A stretch of 64,000 bases of DNA from Eleusine coracana subsp. coracana (GCA_032690845.1 CM064426.1:69428403-69492402), one strand, 5' to 3'. Positions 10,726 to 22,787 are shown, numbered from the stretch's first letter. Program-made: numbers and translations. Notes: generated by a model from the sequence alone, not told the origin.

Positions 10726-13345
10726 TTAGCCCACCAGAACAAACCTGTTGGCGACCTTCCTGATGACATGGACGGTCATGATCACCCTCCTACTAGCGCC
10801 TTTCATCAACTCGAAGGCGCAGATGTCGCCCACACTAAGCTTGTTTTCATTCACAAACTTGGCGAAGTTGTAGTTTCGGATACCTTGGGAGTCACGTGCG
10901 CGATAATACTTCACGCACCACTTGTCTTTCATGTTTGGCCTGCAAAGAGTGATCTCGTGTAGCCTGCTGTCAAGGTGATCAGCAACAAAACGACTGGGGA
11001 AGACCTGCACGACAATGTTGTTGTGTTAGTTATGCTCCTAAATTCAGGGTAATATATGAGATCGATAAAATTTACTCTCTCATCCCAGAATATAGCTAGT
11101 TCTAGGTTGTCCTAAGTCAAACTTTTTTAACTTCAATTAGTTATAACAAAAAAATTTACGTAATCAATATGTATAAATCTTTTGCTATGAATGATCAAAG
11201 TTATAAAAGTTTGACTTAGGACAAACCCAGAACTAACTATATTCTGAGACGGAGGGAGTATGTAATTATGGTATAGACTGATAAAGTAATCATGCATCAA
11301 ATAAGAATTACCAAAAAGTTGTTATTGCGTCGAACATGACTCATCTGCAAGACAGTGAAAAATGCAGGATTGTCAGATCGGATTGAAGCCAAGCTGATTA
11401 TTTTCTCTTTTTCCTCATCACTTAGCCGGTTGGCAATCTTCAAATAGTAGTAGTTGGAGTTGGAAACTTCTTCATCACTATCCTGTTCACCAAAAGCCTC
11501 GACCTCATTGTGATCATCGTTGTTCATATTTGGAGATTCAGGCAGCATCCCTGTGAACAGAATGCACGTTATGTTTTTCTTAACTAAATTGCCAACCTAA
11601 AGTTTCTCATTACAGAAAGTTGGGAATAAAATTTTCCACTCAGACCGAGGCAAGTAAAAGCCACAACTTTTACAAGGAAAATAATAGAGAGGAACGATGA
11701 ACTATCTGATTAATTAACATGATTTATATCAGCATATTTTCAAAAGGATCCGTGAAAACACATTATTGTCGATGATGTATAGTTTCAGGTGTCATTGACT
11801 ATACCTATGCTACAGAAGAGTGAAGAGGAATATATTAAACTTCTCAAATATTAGTTACTCGTAGTAAACAAAAAATGTCAGTGTAAACTAGTAACAATTC
11901 TACTTACTTTTTTATGGGAATATAGTAGGAGAGGCTCCCACTATGTAAATAATATTAAACGGAAAAGATAACTACAGAGCTGAGTCCAACAGATTATGAA
12001 CAAAACAACAACCGAAAAAGATATTTACAGAGCATCCTATACATGCTATATTTGATGTAGCTAAGAAAGTAGTGTGTCTTTTGTTGTGGAATTAGACAAT
12101 TCTACTTACTTGGTTCCTTGCCACTAGATTCCTGTAAAGTAGAAGTGTTTTGAGGGGACCCAACCAGCTGAAACGGTGTAGTATTAGTATCCTCAGCATA
12201 ATCACTCAATGTGTGGTTTTTTTCATGTTGACCCCGATGCGCCTTGTTGTCAGAATTTTTTTGCATACTATGAGTGATTATGTTAGCAAACCGAGAAGAA
12301 ACTTTCTCGTAGCCACTCGCCTCAAAGATCAGGACTTCAAAGGAGGAATTGCCACTGTATGTGAAGATAAGAAGGTCATTCTCCCGCAGTTCATGTGCCT
12401 TGACAAAATCCTTCCATCCTGACATGAGGAACAGCTCATCGCCATTCTTGTCTATTCCAATACGCCATGCTTCACCGTTAGCTGTTTTCAGGTCAAACGT
12501 TTCAGTGATCTGTCCATCAAGTTTCCTTGTAAACTTCTCCGGTAATCTCTGACAGAAGAATAATGGCATCAGCACTCCAGTTTAAGTGTTTGTAATATCC
12601 ATAATTAGGAGCATAATAAGATCAAAATTCAATATGCATGTCCTGCACTGCCAAACTTCCTTTCTTTTTCTTCTTTGAAAATTATCTAACTTCATTTTTT
12701 GAGTAAACAAGGAGGGGCCCTCCTGAGACTGTAAGTATATTAATAAAGAGATAGTGAGAGGGCTAACTTCTTTCAGTAGAAGAAATTAATACCCACATGT
12801 CTGAGGAGCTACTACATGGTGCACCCTTGTATAATTATTAAGATAGCATCACATTTCTACTTATCCAGTTAAGGCACCCAAGATTAAGACATTTGACAGT
12901 TGACACACAATATCTATTATTCCAGTAGAAGTTGACACACAATTTTATCAAATTACCTCTCAGTAGAAGTTGCACACAAAATTTGATAAAATGAATACCC
13001 CTGCTGATAATAAATCCACTACTAATTACAACTGTTCCTAAGTGGAACTCCAAATATGTTTTAGGTGTACCGTAAAAAAATGTTTTAGGTGTGTGCTGGT
13101 GGTCAAAGCTGGCAATATTAAACTGCAAGCTTTTGTAAAATGAACACATATTAACTGATTATCACTGGACACTTGACAGGGTACATAGAGGGATACAGGG
13201 TAATCGACCGGCCTTCTACACTTACAATGCCCTTGGCGAAATCTCCAGTCATGAACCTGAAAAAGCGGATCTTGCTGACGTCCATGTGCTCCCAATAGTA
13301 GTGCTCCTGCCACTCCTTGCAGCTCGCACACCCCTTCTCAACCAT
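10726..13345 (-). CDS. two-B3-domain transcription factor (REM type), copy 1
   Basis: Four coding exons on the minus strand: 13345-13226, 12548-12110, 11550-11312 and 11004-10726, all with GT-AG introns (phases 0, 1, 0), giving about 358 residues. Exon 1 encodes a Cys-containing leader (KGCASCKEWQEHYYWEHMD) that begins the first B3 fold, which exon 2 completes (LPEKFTRKL, DELFLMSGWKDFVKAHEL, ENDLLIFTYSG). Exon 3 is an acidic linker (DEEVSNSNYYY) leading into the second B3 domain, which ends in exon 4 (GDICAFELMKG, VHVIRK). B3 domains bind DNA; REM proteins are nuclear and their targets are mostly unknown. The start ATG lies directly after an intron-like CAG acceptor, as in both paralogues, suggesting an intron in the 5' UTR. 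No disabling change is visible. Copies 2 and 3 lie at 31.8 and 37.1 kb. Confidence 0.9.
11075..11258. mobile_element. Stowaway-like MITE in intron 3 of the B3 gene
   Basis: The ends CTCTCTCATCCCAGAATAT and, reversed, CTCCCTCCGTCTCAGAATAT form inverted repeats, flanked by the dinucleotide TA on both sides (11073-11074 and 11259-11260). A second internal inverted pair, CCTAAGTCAAACTTTT against AAAAGTTTGACTTAGG, makes the element fold into a long hairpin. It is 184 bp and lies wholly within the intron. Confidence 0.9.
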
Positions 13346-13405
13346 CTGCCATGCATATAATGCAACACTATCACAAATCACACAAGTTCACAACACTAGT
13401 ATTTC

Positions 13406-13427
13406 AGAGAGAGAGAGAGAGAGAGAG
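13406..13427. repeat. (AG)n microsatellite upstream of the B3 gene
   Basis: About eleven AG units lie roughly 60 bp 5' of the B3 start codon (minus-strand gene), giving a CT-rich tract in the likely leader. Such tracts are common in plant 5' UTRs. Confidence 0.85.
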
Positions 13428-13429
13428 TT

Positions 13430-14475
13430 CTTGACCATGACCTTCCTTGCATCCTGCGGGTCTGAGGTTCCGAGGTGAAGCAACTCGCCCTCTTTTTGAT
13501 GATAACGAGAGTGTGTGCTTTGATGAGGGTGACAGGACTGGTTAGAAAGCTTTATGGAGATTTCACCGAGGACTTCAAAAGGAGTTGTTGGACCAGGTGT
13601 TTATGGACTTGTTTCAATGAAGTGTGGGGCCACAACATGTTCTTGACGATGGTGTTCCTTTCACCATGCCATCAGCTTGAACGACGGTGACAATATAGCT
13701 GGCAGTAACCAGTAAGAAGGAACCGGAGGGCGTCCACCGTCCGATCCGATCCTACGGCTAGCAAAAAGATCGAGTCAAATAGCTGCCCGCTCCATTTTTC
13801 TCTACCAACGAGTCCACAGCCGCTTAGATGAGATCGAACCTCAAGGATGAAGTAACAAGGTGTTGATGACCCTAAAAATGGATTCTCTGGGGAATGTAGA
13901 ACACAAATATGTGATCAATTTTGTCCCATCTCATATATAATATGGTGAATTTCAAGATTTTATGCTTAGGGTTTGAGAAGAGATAAAATGCAATTGACAA
14001 CAAATTAGTTGATGAAAACCAAATTCAGAAGTTTATGTGAATGGTTGAGACGCTGCAGCTCTAACATGGAGTTGGAATCGACACCGGCGAGCTTGGGACT
14101 TGTGGCACTGAGGAAGCTTGGGCGCGCATGGCGTAAAGCGGACACGGCTGGCTTTCTGCAGAACATAAGTACAGGGACTTTGTTAAATAAAAACTGATCT
14201 AAATCGTAAAATTCAATTAATTGTATCAGACGGCGGACGGCGCGACTGCTCTGAGCAGTCGAAGCCGAGGATCCCGATCCGAACCGGATGGAAGTAGGAA
14301 CGCGACTCAACAATCTAGATGTCTCAAAATAAAAATCGTCATGAGGACAGCTGTGAGCTGTCTGGTCTGGTGCTCAACTGAAAAACATTGATGAACGCAC
14401 CACCACTCTGTTCCCCGTGTGTAGTGCCGGGCAGCTGGAACCTGGTTTCAGAAATAAACGAAAATCATGTGTGTT
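13430..14475. other. intergenic between B3 copy 1 and a Mutator-like element
   Basis: No family motifs, RNA gene or clear repeat were recognised. Short open frames at 13475-13690 and 14005-14313 have no supporting splice or domain signal. Confidence 0.4.
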
Positions 14476-14484
14476 TTAAAAAAA

Positions 14485-15552
14485 GAGTAAAATGCATGAG
14501 TAACCATTATATTTGTCGTGTTGTTTTAATTGAGCATTGTACTCATAAAATTATAAATTACGGTTATTAAATTAGCTTCTCTATGTCAATATGGCCACCA
14601 TCGTCTCAATCTAACGTATTTTGATGACATGGCATATATACAATGTTGATTCACCCTCCAACATGGATATATCGTGTCAAGGGGATCACAAATTGCAACC
14701 AACCAGTTTCCTTTTTCTTTAATTGATTATTTATTCTATATTTTTAATTAGACTTTCTATCTACTATTTGTTTTGCTTTGGGTGGATACTCTAGTGTCGA
14801 TCAACGTATGGTGACTGTTGACGGCGTAGCAGCTACCTAGCAGCTAGGTAAGAGGTGCTGTTGACGTACGACATTCACCATGACTCCAGTCTGCCAGCAC
14901 GAAGGCATTCCTCCAATTTACGGTGAATTCAACCCCTGAATCTAATCTACTATGTTAACGTCCTGCATGCACTCCTCTAATTTACAGTGTTTGAGTGCTA
15001 AGATGGATCAAGCATGCGTGTACAATGTTTCAGTGTTAAGATGGATCAAGCTACTAATAAGAAAGCAAAAAAAAAGACCCTTTTTTCTTATTTTGGTCTT
15101 GATTTTCTATTTTCTATTGTTAGAAGTGGGATATCAGAAATAGCATTTATGCATAGCTTTAGTCAATTTTGAATTTGAATTATTACACAAACTAAACACG
15201 ATAGTTTTAATGTTCAAGAAAAAATTATTTGCTGAATCTAAATTACAAAAAAAAATATTATCATCTGTAGTATGATCGATTTTCTGAAGGTTCGTTATTC
15301 TTCATCTTGAATTTTACACCATCATAACATGTATAAGCAATACATGTCATACGGGTGAACGATGGAAATCCATGTCGGAGGGTGACTCAGCATTGTACAT
15401 GTTCCATGTCATCAAAATACATTAGATTTGGAAGATGGTGGTCGTATTGATGTAGAGAAACTAGTTTAGTGACCGTAATTTATAATTTCATGAGTATAAT
15501 GGCCAAATTGAAATGGCATGACAAGTATAATGACTACTCATGTATTTTACTC
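14485..15552. mobile_element. non-autonomous Mutator-like element (MULE) with 9-bp TSD
   Basis: Long terminal inverted repeats of roughly 190 bp run inward from GAGTAAAATGCATGAG at 14485 and GAGTAAAATACATGAG (reverse complement, ending 15552). They share blocks such as TATAAATTACGGT and GTATTTTGATGACATGG. The element is flanked by a perfect 9-bp duplication TTAAAAAAA (14476-14484 and 15553-15561), diagnostic of Mutator-type insertion. The 1068-bp interior encodes no transposase. Near its centre (about 14831-14847) is an almost perfect palindrome, TACCTAGCAGCTAGGTA. Confidence 0.92.
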
Positions 15553-15729
15553 TTAAAAAAACATCGGTCAAATCAGTCTGGCTCGATTAATAAAATAATC
15601 GGTTATTGTCTTATCAAAAATCAAAAAACTATGTCTAATTAGTTTTATCAGTTTATTGATCAACTTTTAAAAAAAACAAAACAAAGCAGTTTTTGTGAAT
15701 CCTTACTGGAACAAGCATCGTGGATACTA

Positions 15730-16870
15730 TGACGTGGCACCGCAGTTCCTATGTTTAGTTTGAAGTGCTTTTATGCATGATTTATAACAGCAGAAATTTG
15801 TTGATCTTCAAAAAGAATGTTCGTATCATTTTCCCTTTCTTGAAAGTATATTGTTACTATATTTATATCACATCACAGGCCCAATGAGCGAGAAGAAAGA
15901 AGATGCAAGGCTACAACACATCAATGCCATAATGACAATCTTAATGAGCTTTTTTATGATACATCAGTTTTGAATATTATTAGATGAAATAAAATTATAC
16001 TCCCTCTGTCTTAAATTATTTGTCATTTTAGCTTTCTCTCAGATTTATTAATATTTTTTAAATATGGACAAATAATATGTTCAAATTCATTGAATATTCT
16101 ACAAATATGTACAACTCGAAAGCCTTCTAGAATGACAACTAAATTGGGATGGATGGAGTTTTTTTTTAATGTCTAATTTTAGTATTTTCTTCAGTGTCTA
16201 ATTTATGTCACAGTTGTATAGTTTTGTCAAAACATTAAATTATTACTATATGGTCATCAGTGTTTAGTTGAGACAAAAGAGAAGATACTCACTCGAGTTT
16301 TATTTGACTTTTATCATGTTAGAAACAATATCCGCAACCTTTCATGGGATGAAAGACATATTGTCTTTTTTATATTAAACTTTTTGTCATGTCATTATTT
16401 TTATTGATGTCACATCTAATTATTAATTGAAAATGAAAGAGCCACTGACCTAAGGATTCCATCGCAATAAAAACAATATGATATGACCTATATTACAGTA
16501 CTATTATGGCGGAGCGCTGAAGCTAGATTAAGATAGGCCTCTTAATCGAAGAAAACGAAAGAACATTCATGGATGCACCACGGTTGTGTTCCCTACACAA
16601 GTGTAGGTCAGCTCGAACATGCATGGTAGACGATCTCGATGCGACACGGCAGTCCGCGTACATAATGTTTACAAATGCTTTTATGCGTGATTATTATAGC
16701 AATGAGATTTGTTGATGGACATCACTTTGTGCTTGAATAGTACATATTAGTACAATTATATCAGCACACATGCATGCAACAATTAAGAAGTCACAACGAT
16801 GTGTGAGAAGGAAGAAATTGTAATAAGCCTCTAAACGACAATTAAATGGCACATGGATATTCGATCGCAC
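15730..16870. repeat. diverged direct duplication (about 15730-15960 and 16640-16870)
   Basis: Two segments share GCTTTTATGC, TTATA.CAG and TTTGTTGAT blocks and a purine-rich GAGAAG.A.GAA tail in the same order. The space between is AT-rich. I see no gene in either copy. Confidence 0.5.
16000..16158. mobile_element. degenerate Stowaway-like MITE
   Basis: It starts after a TA dinucleotide with CTCCCTCTGTCTTAAATTA and ends with a poorly matching reverse end (CTCCATCCATCCCAATTTA when reversed). The TSD on the right side is not clear. The size (about 160 bp) and AT-rich interior fit an old Stowaway copy. Confidence 0.5.
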
Positions 16871-17025
16871 CAGCAATATCGTGATCTGGCCTATCCTACC
16901 ATACTATCTCTCTATTAAACAAACTCTCTAGACCTTTTAATTGGGCAGGACGAAGCTCTGTTGTGCGTCGTCTCCGATTATAATTAAAGAGTGGACCACA
17001 TATGCATAGTGGACATCCACGAGGT

Positions 17026-17655
17026 TAGGGCTGGCAAAAAAGCTCGAGGCTCGTGAGCCAGCTCGGCTTGGTTATAATTTTAGCTCGGCTCGGCTCGGCT
17101 TGATCTTTCAAACAAATCAAGCTGACCTCTTTTTATAGCTCGATTGCTTAACGAGCCAGCTCGTGAGTTGTTCGTAAATTATTCGATAGACTCGATAAAC
17201 TCGATAATATAAAATTATTGATCTTCAAATTAATAGAAAACTTATATATTTATATTTAGTGAAGCTTACATTGTATTTAACATATAAATAAAATATAATA
17301 CTTATGAATTTTATATTTAATACTAAAAGATCTACTTTATATGGACTTACTGATTGTCATTCTAGAGTCAAATTTATGTTTTTAATAATGTTCTCTTTCT
17401 TAATATTCTAGGATATTATTTTTATAATTTAATATTATTAATATATATATATATTAATAAATATTCTTGTTATCATAGTTAAATTATGATTGGCTCGTGA
17501 ATCTAATAAGCCGGCTCGAACTTTTCAAACGAACCAAACCGGACATTTTTTCTAGCTCGCTAGCCTTAACAAGCCGAACCAAACTCGCTCGTTAACTTAA
17601 CAAGCTTTTGCGAGCCGAGCTTTAACAAACTGAGCCAGCTCATTAGCCAGCCCTA
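17026..17655. mobile_element. non-autonomous hAT element with 8-bp TSD
   Basis: Inverted ends TAGGGCTGGC occur on both sides (17026 and reversed at 17655), followed by inverted clusters of GAGCCAGCTC, CTCGGCT and AAGCTCG motifs. The flanks carry an exact 8-bp duplication CACGAGGT (17018-17025 and 17656-17663), the hallmark of hAT insertion. The 630-bp interior is AT-rich and non-coding. Confidence 0.9.
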
Positions 17656-17663
17656 CACGAGGT

Positions 17664-18369
17664 ACATCAGCATCGCTTATTTTCCTGCCTACAGACTTCA
17701 GTGGAAGATCTATCAACTAACATGTCAATCTCGATCGCCGACCAAAACCAAAGACAACTCTATTCACAAGCACTCGATGTAACTAACATTGCAAGGAGCC
17801 TTTCGTCGTGACGGATTAGAAGGCAATGAAGCCTCTTTATTTTGTTTTTGTTTCACCGGCTTATACTTCCCATTGACACCAAGGCCCAGCAGAGGTTGGC
17901 CCACATGTCAGTGGACCACTGCATATCTGAAAACCGGTTCTGAACAAGTACTACCAGCAACATTCGTCAGATTCCAAATTTCCAGCTGTCAGCGTCCAGA
18001 GTTGAGCATGCTCGTGTACCTGATTTGTACCCTCGGCCGGCAAAGCGAAATTTTAATATATACATGTTAATCATATATTATCTACATCATATATTTTATA
18101 TTAAAATTAATAAAATCTTGTCTTTATATATATTTTATTATATAATATTTGATATGTAGTACATATCATATGAATCTCAATATAATATGAATAGGATAGA
18201 TAATACATGTTTAGTATATACATACTATATTCTCCCGGCCATCACCAGTAAGGCGCAGCAGGGCATAGGACTCTCCATGTGATCCGGATCGTGTGAGTCG
18301 TGACCTCATTTGGACCCACGTACGGCACCACGCGGCCATGCGTACACCGTGCAACGCAACTACTACCAG
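17664..18369. other. upstream region of the UGT gene
   Basis: No gene is supported. An extremely AT-rich block (about 18055-18230) has loosely inverted ends (TATATACATGTTAATC against TATATACTAAACATG) and could be an old MITE close to the UGT promoter. Confidence 0.4.
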
Positions 18370-18376
18370 TATATAA
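18370..18376 (+). promoter_or_regulatory. probable TATA box of the UGT gene
   Basis: TATATAA lies 119 bp upstream of the UGT start codon (18495), a plausible distance for a short plant leader. This is assigned from motif and position only. Confidence 0.55.
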
Positions 18377-18494
18377 CAGTGAGTAGTGCTCTGAACCAAG
18401 ACTTGTTTCGGTGCATTAGGATCAGCCAGCAAGCAAGAATCGACCACACTCATCAGTAGCCAGTGGGGATACATCAGTAGCTGAGTGGGCACAG

Positions 18495-19993
18495 ATGGAG
18501 ACAACGACGACGAAGAAGAAGACGGTGGTGCTGTACCCAGGCGTCGGCGTGGGCCACATGGCGCCGATGCTCGAGCTAGCCAACGCGCTCCTCCGCCACC
18601 GTGCGCTCGACGTCGCCGTCGCGCTCGTGGAGCCGCCGGTCACCGACCCGGGCTTCCCCGCCGCCGTGGCGCGCGCCAAGGCGACCTACCCCTCCGTCGC
18701 CTTCCACGTCCTGCCGTCCCCCTCGCCGCCGGCCTTCGCCGCCGGCGAGGAGCACCACATGGCCGTCCGGCTCCGCCACCTCCGCGCCATGAACCCCTCG
18801 CTCCGCGACTTCCTCCGCGCGCTTGCGCCGTCCCCCGCCGCCGGCGCGCTGCTGGTCCTCGACATGTTCTGCGGCGACGCGCTCGACGTCGCGGCGGAGC
18901 TGGACATCCCCGCCTTCTTCTTCTTCCCTTCCGGCGGCACCGGCCTCGCCGCCTTCCTCGCGCTCCCGGGCATCCGCGCCGGCCTGACGAACGGTTTCTC
19001 CGAGGACCTCGGCGGCGACGCCGTCCTCACGGTCCCCGGCGCGCCGCCGTTCCGAGTCGCCGATTTGCCCGCGGAGATGGCCGGCGGCGACCAGGCGACC
19101 ACGGCCATGTTCCGCATGGGCGCCCGGATGCCGGAGTCCCAAGGGATCCTCATCAACACGTTCCAGCTACTTGAGCCGCGCGCGGTTCAAGCCCTCCGTG
19201 ACGGCCTCTGCGTCGCCCATCGGCCAACGCCGCCGGTCTACTGCGTGGGCCCGCTCGTCTCCCCGGGCGGCGGTGACCAACAGAAGGATCACGAGTGTCT
19301 CCGGTGGCTGGACGGCCCGACCGCAGCGTCGTGTTCCTCTGCTTCGGGAGCATGGGCGCCTTCTCCGAGAAGCAGCTTCACGAAATCGCCGTCGGCCTCC
19401 ACAACTCCGGCCAAAAGTTCCTCTGGGTGGTCCGGAGCCCGCACGCCGCCGGCAACCTGTCCGGCGGAGCGCCTCCGCCGGAGCTGAAGGACGACCTCGA
19501 CGCCCTGCTCCCGGCCGGGTTCCGTGACCGCACCAGGGACCGGGGCCACGTTGTCAGCGCGTGGGCCCCGCAGGCGGACGTGCTGCGTCACAGGGCCACA
19601 GGCGCGTTCGTGACGCACTGCGGGTGGAACTCGGTGCTGGAGTGCGTCGTCGCGGGGCTGCCGATGCTGTGTTGGCCGCTGTACGCGGAGCAGAGGCTTA
19701 ACAAGGTGTGGGTCGTCGACGAGATGAAGCTCGGCGTCGAGATCTTGAAGACCACCGGGAGCTGCCGCACTGGCGATGATGAGGAATTGGTCAGTGCTGC
19801 GGAGGTGGAGGCGAAGGTCAGGTGGGTGATGGAGTCTGAGGACGGTGAAGCGAGGGCGCTCCGGGAACGCGTGGCGGCGGCGAGGGAGGGAGCGGCCGGG
19901 GCGCTCGCGGAAGGAGGATCGTCTCGTGCCGACTTGGTCGAGTTCATCAGGGAGTTTGGAGAATTCCAATCCAACAAAGGCATGCGTAGTTGA
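18495..19993 (+). CDS. UDP-glycosyltransferase (GT1, UGT88-like), intronless, with one frameshift
   Basis: A GC-rich single-exon gene of about 498 codons. It would transfer glucose from UDP-glucose to a small phenolic or similar acceptor in the cytosol. The N-terminal domain has the catalytic-His context GVGHMAPMLEL and a conserved Asp in LVLDMFCGDALDVA. The C-terminal domain holds the full PSPG donor box starting WAPQADVLRH (about 19562) with THCGWNS and ending WPLYAEQ (about 19692). Reading frame changes at 19311-19320: DHECLRWLDG lies in one frame and PDRSVVFLCFGS in the next, as if one base (mod 3) were missing in the GGCCCGAC run. Without correction the protein stops soon after this point and lacks the donor site. 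This could be a real null allele or a sequence error. The order of motifs and length fit the UGT88 group of grass UGTs; the acceptor is unknown. Three partial copies lie in the window. Confidence 0.85.
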
Positions 19994-20228
19994 GGACGCA
20001 GTGAGGATGCCTGATGAAACAATGATTACCATTTCAGCTGAAGGGACAAAAAAAAATTAACTGCAAGCTACCTTTTTCTCTTTTCCCCGGTTGCAAATAA
20101 TCGATTTCTTTTAATAAAAAGTGGCGTTGCTGAAGGACTCAAGTTATTAATGATTTAAACAAAGATCTCAAATGCACTGACTTGGATGTTCACGGTGAGC
20201 TGCTCCTCCCCCCGCGGCTTGTTAAATA

Positions 20229-20459
20229 CTCCCTCCATTCTAAAATTATTATCGTTATTAATTTTTTTATTACCTTTGATTATTCGTCTTATTTAAAAAA
20301 ATTTAAAAATATCATATATATTTTATAATTTATTTTATTACTAGATAAAATTAAAATATAACTTATAATTTTTTATATTTGAATAAATATTTAAATAAAA
20401 CGAATGGTCAAAAATCACGAAAAAAATTAATGGTGATAACAACTTTGTAACGGAGAGAA
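20229..20459. mobile_element. Stowaway MITE with paralogous empty site
   Basis: The element has ends CTCCCTCCATTC and (reversed) TTCTCTCCGTTA, internal inverted TTATTAATTTTTTT-type arms, and TA on both sides (20227-20228 and 20460-20461). The duplicated flank at about 23885-23905 reads GCGGCTTGTAATATGCAC straight through, i.e. it lacks the insertion. Length 231 bp. Confidence 0.92.
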
Positions 20460-20699
20460 TATGCACAAGACGTCGTGTCGCAGCGCGTTGTCATCGACTT
20501 GGATGTTCCGGGAAAGACCAAGAAATAGCCGTGTCGCTGTAGCAGTGTCCACCCAGTGCATGGTCTCAGCTTGACGGCGTTCTGCGCCAACTGAGAACAC
20601 AAACATGAAACTCGCTGTCGAATACAAACTTCTTTTTCCTTGCGCTGCTCTTCCCTTAGCCTTGAACAGTACATGATCAGCACAAACATGACCAGTAGA

Positions 20700-21200
20700 G
20701 GGTGAACGGCAAAATCACCTTATAAGTCACTTGAAATTTGAGATTCACAGCCATAGATCATTTTATTGTATATTTTTACCACACTTATTGAGTTTTGTTA
20801 CAAACATTATTCCAATTTACACATGTTTAATTTATTCAACATATTTTTATTCATATGGAGCATCCAATGGTGTTGTTATCAAATATAAATTTTAAAAGTA
20901 TAATCTTTATATTTTTTAAAGAATATCTAAAATATGTGTCAATTGGAGTTTGAACGGTGCCCTACAAAGTTTGAGATTTTGATACATTTTTATGAAAGAT
21001 AAGTGAGACTTATCTTTAAGAATGCTAAAATTATTTAACTTAATTTGTTTTTAAATTTATATTAATGAAAACATGTGGAATCAGGTTTTTTTTTTGTAAC
21101 AAAATACATTAGGAGATGGGGATTTGCAACAAAAGATTTATGTATAAGAATCTTGAACTCTAAATGAGTTATGAGGTGCTTTATATAATTATCACTCAAT
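20700..21200. repeat. dispersed element with long inverted ends, copy 1
   Basis: The left end (AAAATCACCTTATAAGTCAC) and the reverse complement of the right end (AAAGCACCTCATAACTCATT) are imperfect inverted repeats of at least 40 bp. The same about 500-bp unit recurs at 24165-24330 plus 26665-26990 and at 47620-48125. No protein is encoded. I infer an old non-autonomous DNA transposon; I could not define a TSD. Confidence 0.65.
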
Positions 21201-22265
21201 AGAACGAGAGACACAAAGATGGGCAAGAACTCACCAATGGCAGTGTCGGTGTAACCCGCTCGATGCCGCCAGTGTGCTCACTGGTTTGGCTTGTCTGGTT
21301 TGCTGCTATAATTTTGGTCCAAAAAATGCAACTAGGTTGGGCTAGCTTAGATTAGAAGTAGTTTCAACCCAAGATATACATGCTAGGGAGATATATTAAA
21401 AATTTAGCCAATTATTAGAGTTTGAATTTTGATGATAGGATGTTATGAGATTAGTTAGTTGCACTTGATAAGGAGCTTGACAACTTGACTATGAATTAGG
21501 AAACAAAGATTTGAAATTTAAAATTTATTGTATATATGCAGTTATAAAGCTTGAGATATTACAATTGATGATCACATATACAATACATTTTTCTATTGGT
21601 ATCGTACGGCCTCCATCGCAACTCTAAGTGTAGTGATTTTGCCTCTAGATGGTATTGATACCATGAGGTTAAACTTGAAAGAAGGTATGGTCTGTATGGA
21701 TTGGTTTGATGTTGTATGATGTTAATTAAGCGAGCACGTAAATATTAACATTTGATAATATATTACTTGAATACAATATAATATTTATATATCTAAAATT
21801 TATATGTTAAATCATTCATTTTCTCTATAAGATGCGTTGAATGTGTTTCATTAAATATAATAAAAAATTAGATTGGTGCAATTCAACCTTTTCCATAAAA
21901 CAAAAACTCTGGATATAGATAGATTTGAGATAGATTTGCATTGGGATGACCAACTGCCTACCTAAGATAGTATATTACTAACATAAAGAAATGCAAATCC
22001 TAAAAATAAGGATATAATAACTAATAGTAATTATTCATATATTTTAATCTATACATGCATGTCCAACATTTCACGTACTTAAGTACTTCAAAGTAAATAT
22101 TATAAGCATTACAATTACAATAAGAGACGTGGCACAATACAGAGGAATGAAGCATTTCATGTAAGAAAATATTGCAAACAAAATCTGGCATCACGATATT
22201 TTAATTTTCCACATAAATAAAATTGCATTCGCATGAGAAAATATGGCATCCAGTCAATCGTATCA
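21200..22265. other. UGT downstream flank, duplicated segment (first copy)
   Basis: AT-rich non-coding DNA that aligns over most of its length with 27000-28680. A shared stretch is GATGACCAACTGC, followed by CATACTTAAGTACTT-type sequence. The minus strand of 8400-8890 is a third copy. No gene is seen. Confidence 0.7.
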
Positions 22266-22269
22266 TATA

Positions 22270-22502
22270 CTCCCTCTGTTCCAAAATTGTTATCGTTATT
22301 GATTTTTTTCGTTATCTTTAACCATTAGTCTTATTTAAAATAATTTGAAAATTATCATATATTTTTTATAATTAGATTCATTACTAAATAAACTTAAAAT
22401 ATAATTAATAATTTTGTGTTTTTGAAATAATTTTTTGAATAAGACGAATGGTTAAAGTTTACAAAAAAATCAATAATAATAACAATTTTGAAACGAAGAG
22501 AG
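22270..22502. mobile_element. Stowaway MITE with paralogous empty site
   Basis: Ends CTCCCTCTGTTCCAAAATTG and (reversed) CTCTCTTCGTTTCAAAATTG, flanked by TA at 22268-22269 and 22503-22504. The second copy of the flank near 28670-28690 reads CATATATAATGCAGGAGTG without the element. At 233 bp it is closely related to the element at 20229. Confidence 0.93.
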
Positions 22503-22589
22503 TATCATGCAGGAGTGAAAAACGTTGTCTAGAAAGAAAAATAGGACGAGGAACAAGCTATGAATCTGCTTGCTTCGCCTGTTAGTTTC

Positions 22590-22787
22590 GATTGGTCTAG
22601 GGAGTGCTGCTGCACTGGCGACGACGAGGAGGTGAGTTCTGCGGCTCAGGTGGATGATGGAGTCTGAAGATGGTGACGCGCAGGACGGAGCGGTCTGCGC
22701 ACTCACGGAAGGAGGATCGTCTCGTGCTGCATTGGTCGAGTTCATCAGGAGGGAGTTTGGAGAATTTCAAAGGCGTGTGTACTGCAT
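22590..22787 (+). pseudogene. UGT C-terminal fragment, pseudogene 2
   Basis: This matches the last part of the UGT (GDDEE..SAA, then GGS.R..LVEFIR.EFGEF) but with deletions and frame changes. It begins abruptly at the TGCTGCACTGGCGACGACG block, so only the end of the donor domain was ever present in this copy. The Mutator-like element that starts at 22788 interrupts its 3' side; the flank resumes at 23677. Confidence 0.8.

Noticed and set aside
18485..19174. Arg/Pro-rich frames on both strands over the UGT gene
   Set aside because: They are shadows of the GC-rich UGT coding sequence, in which all third positions are G or C.
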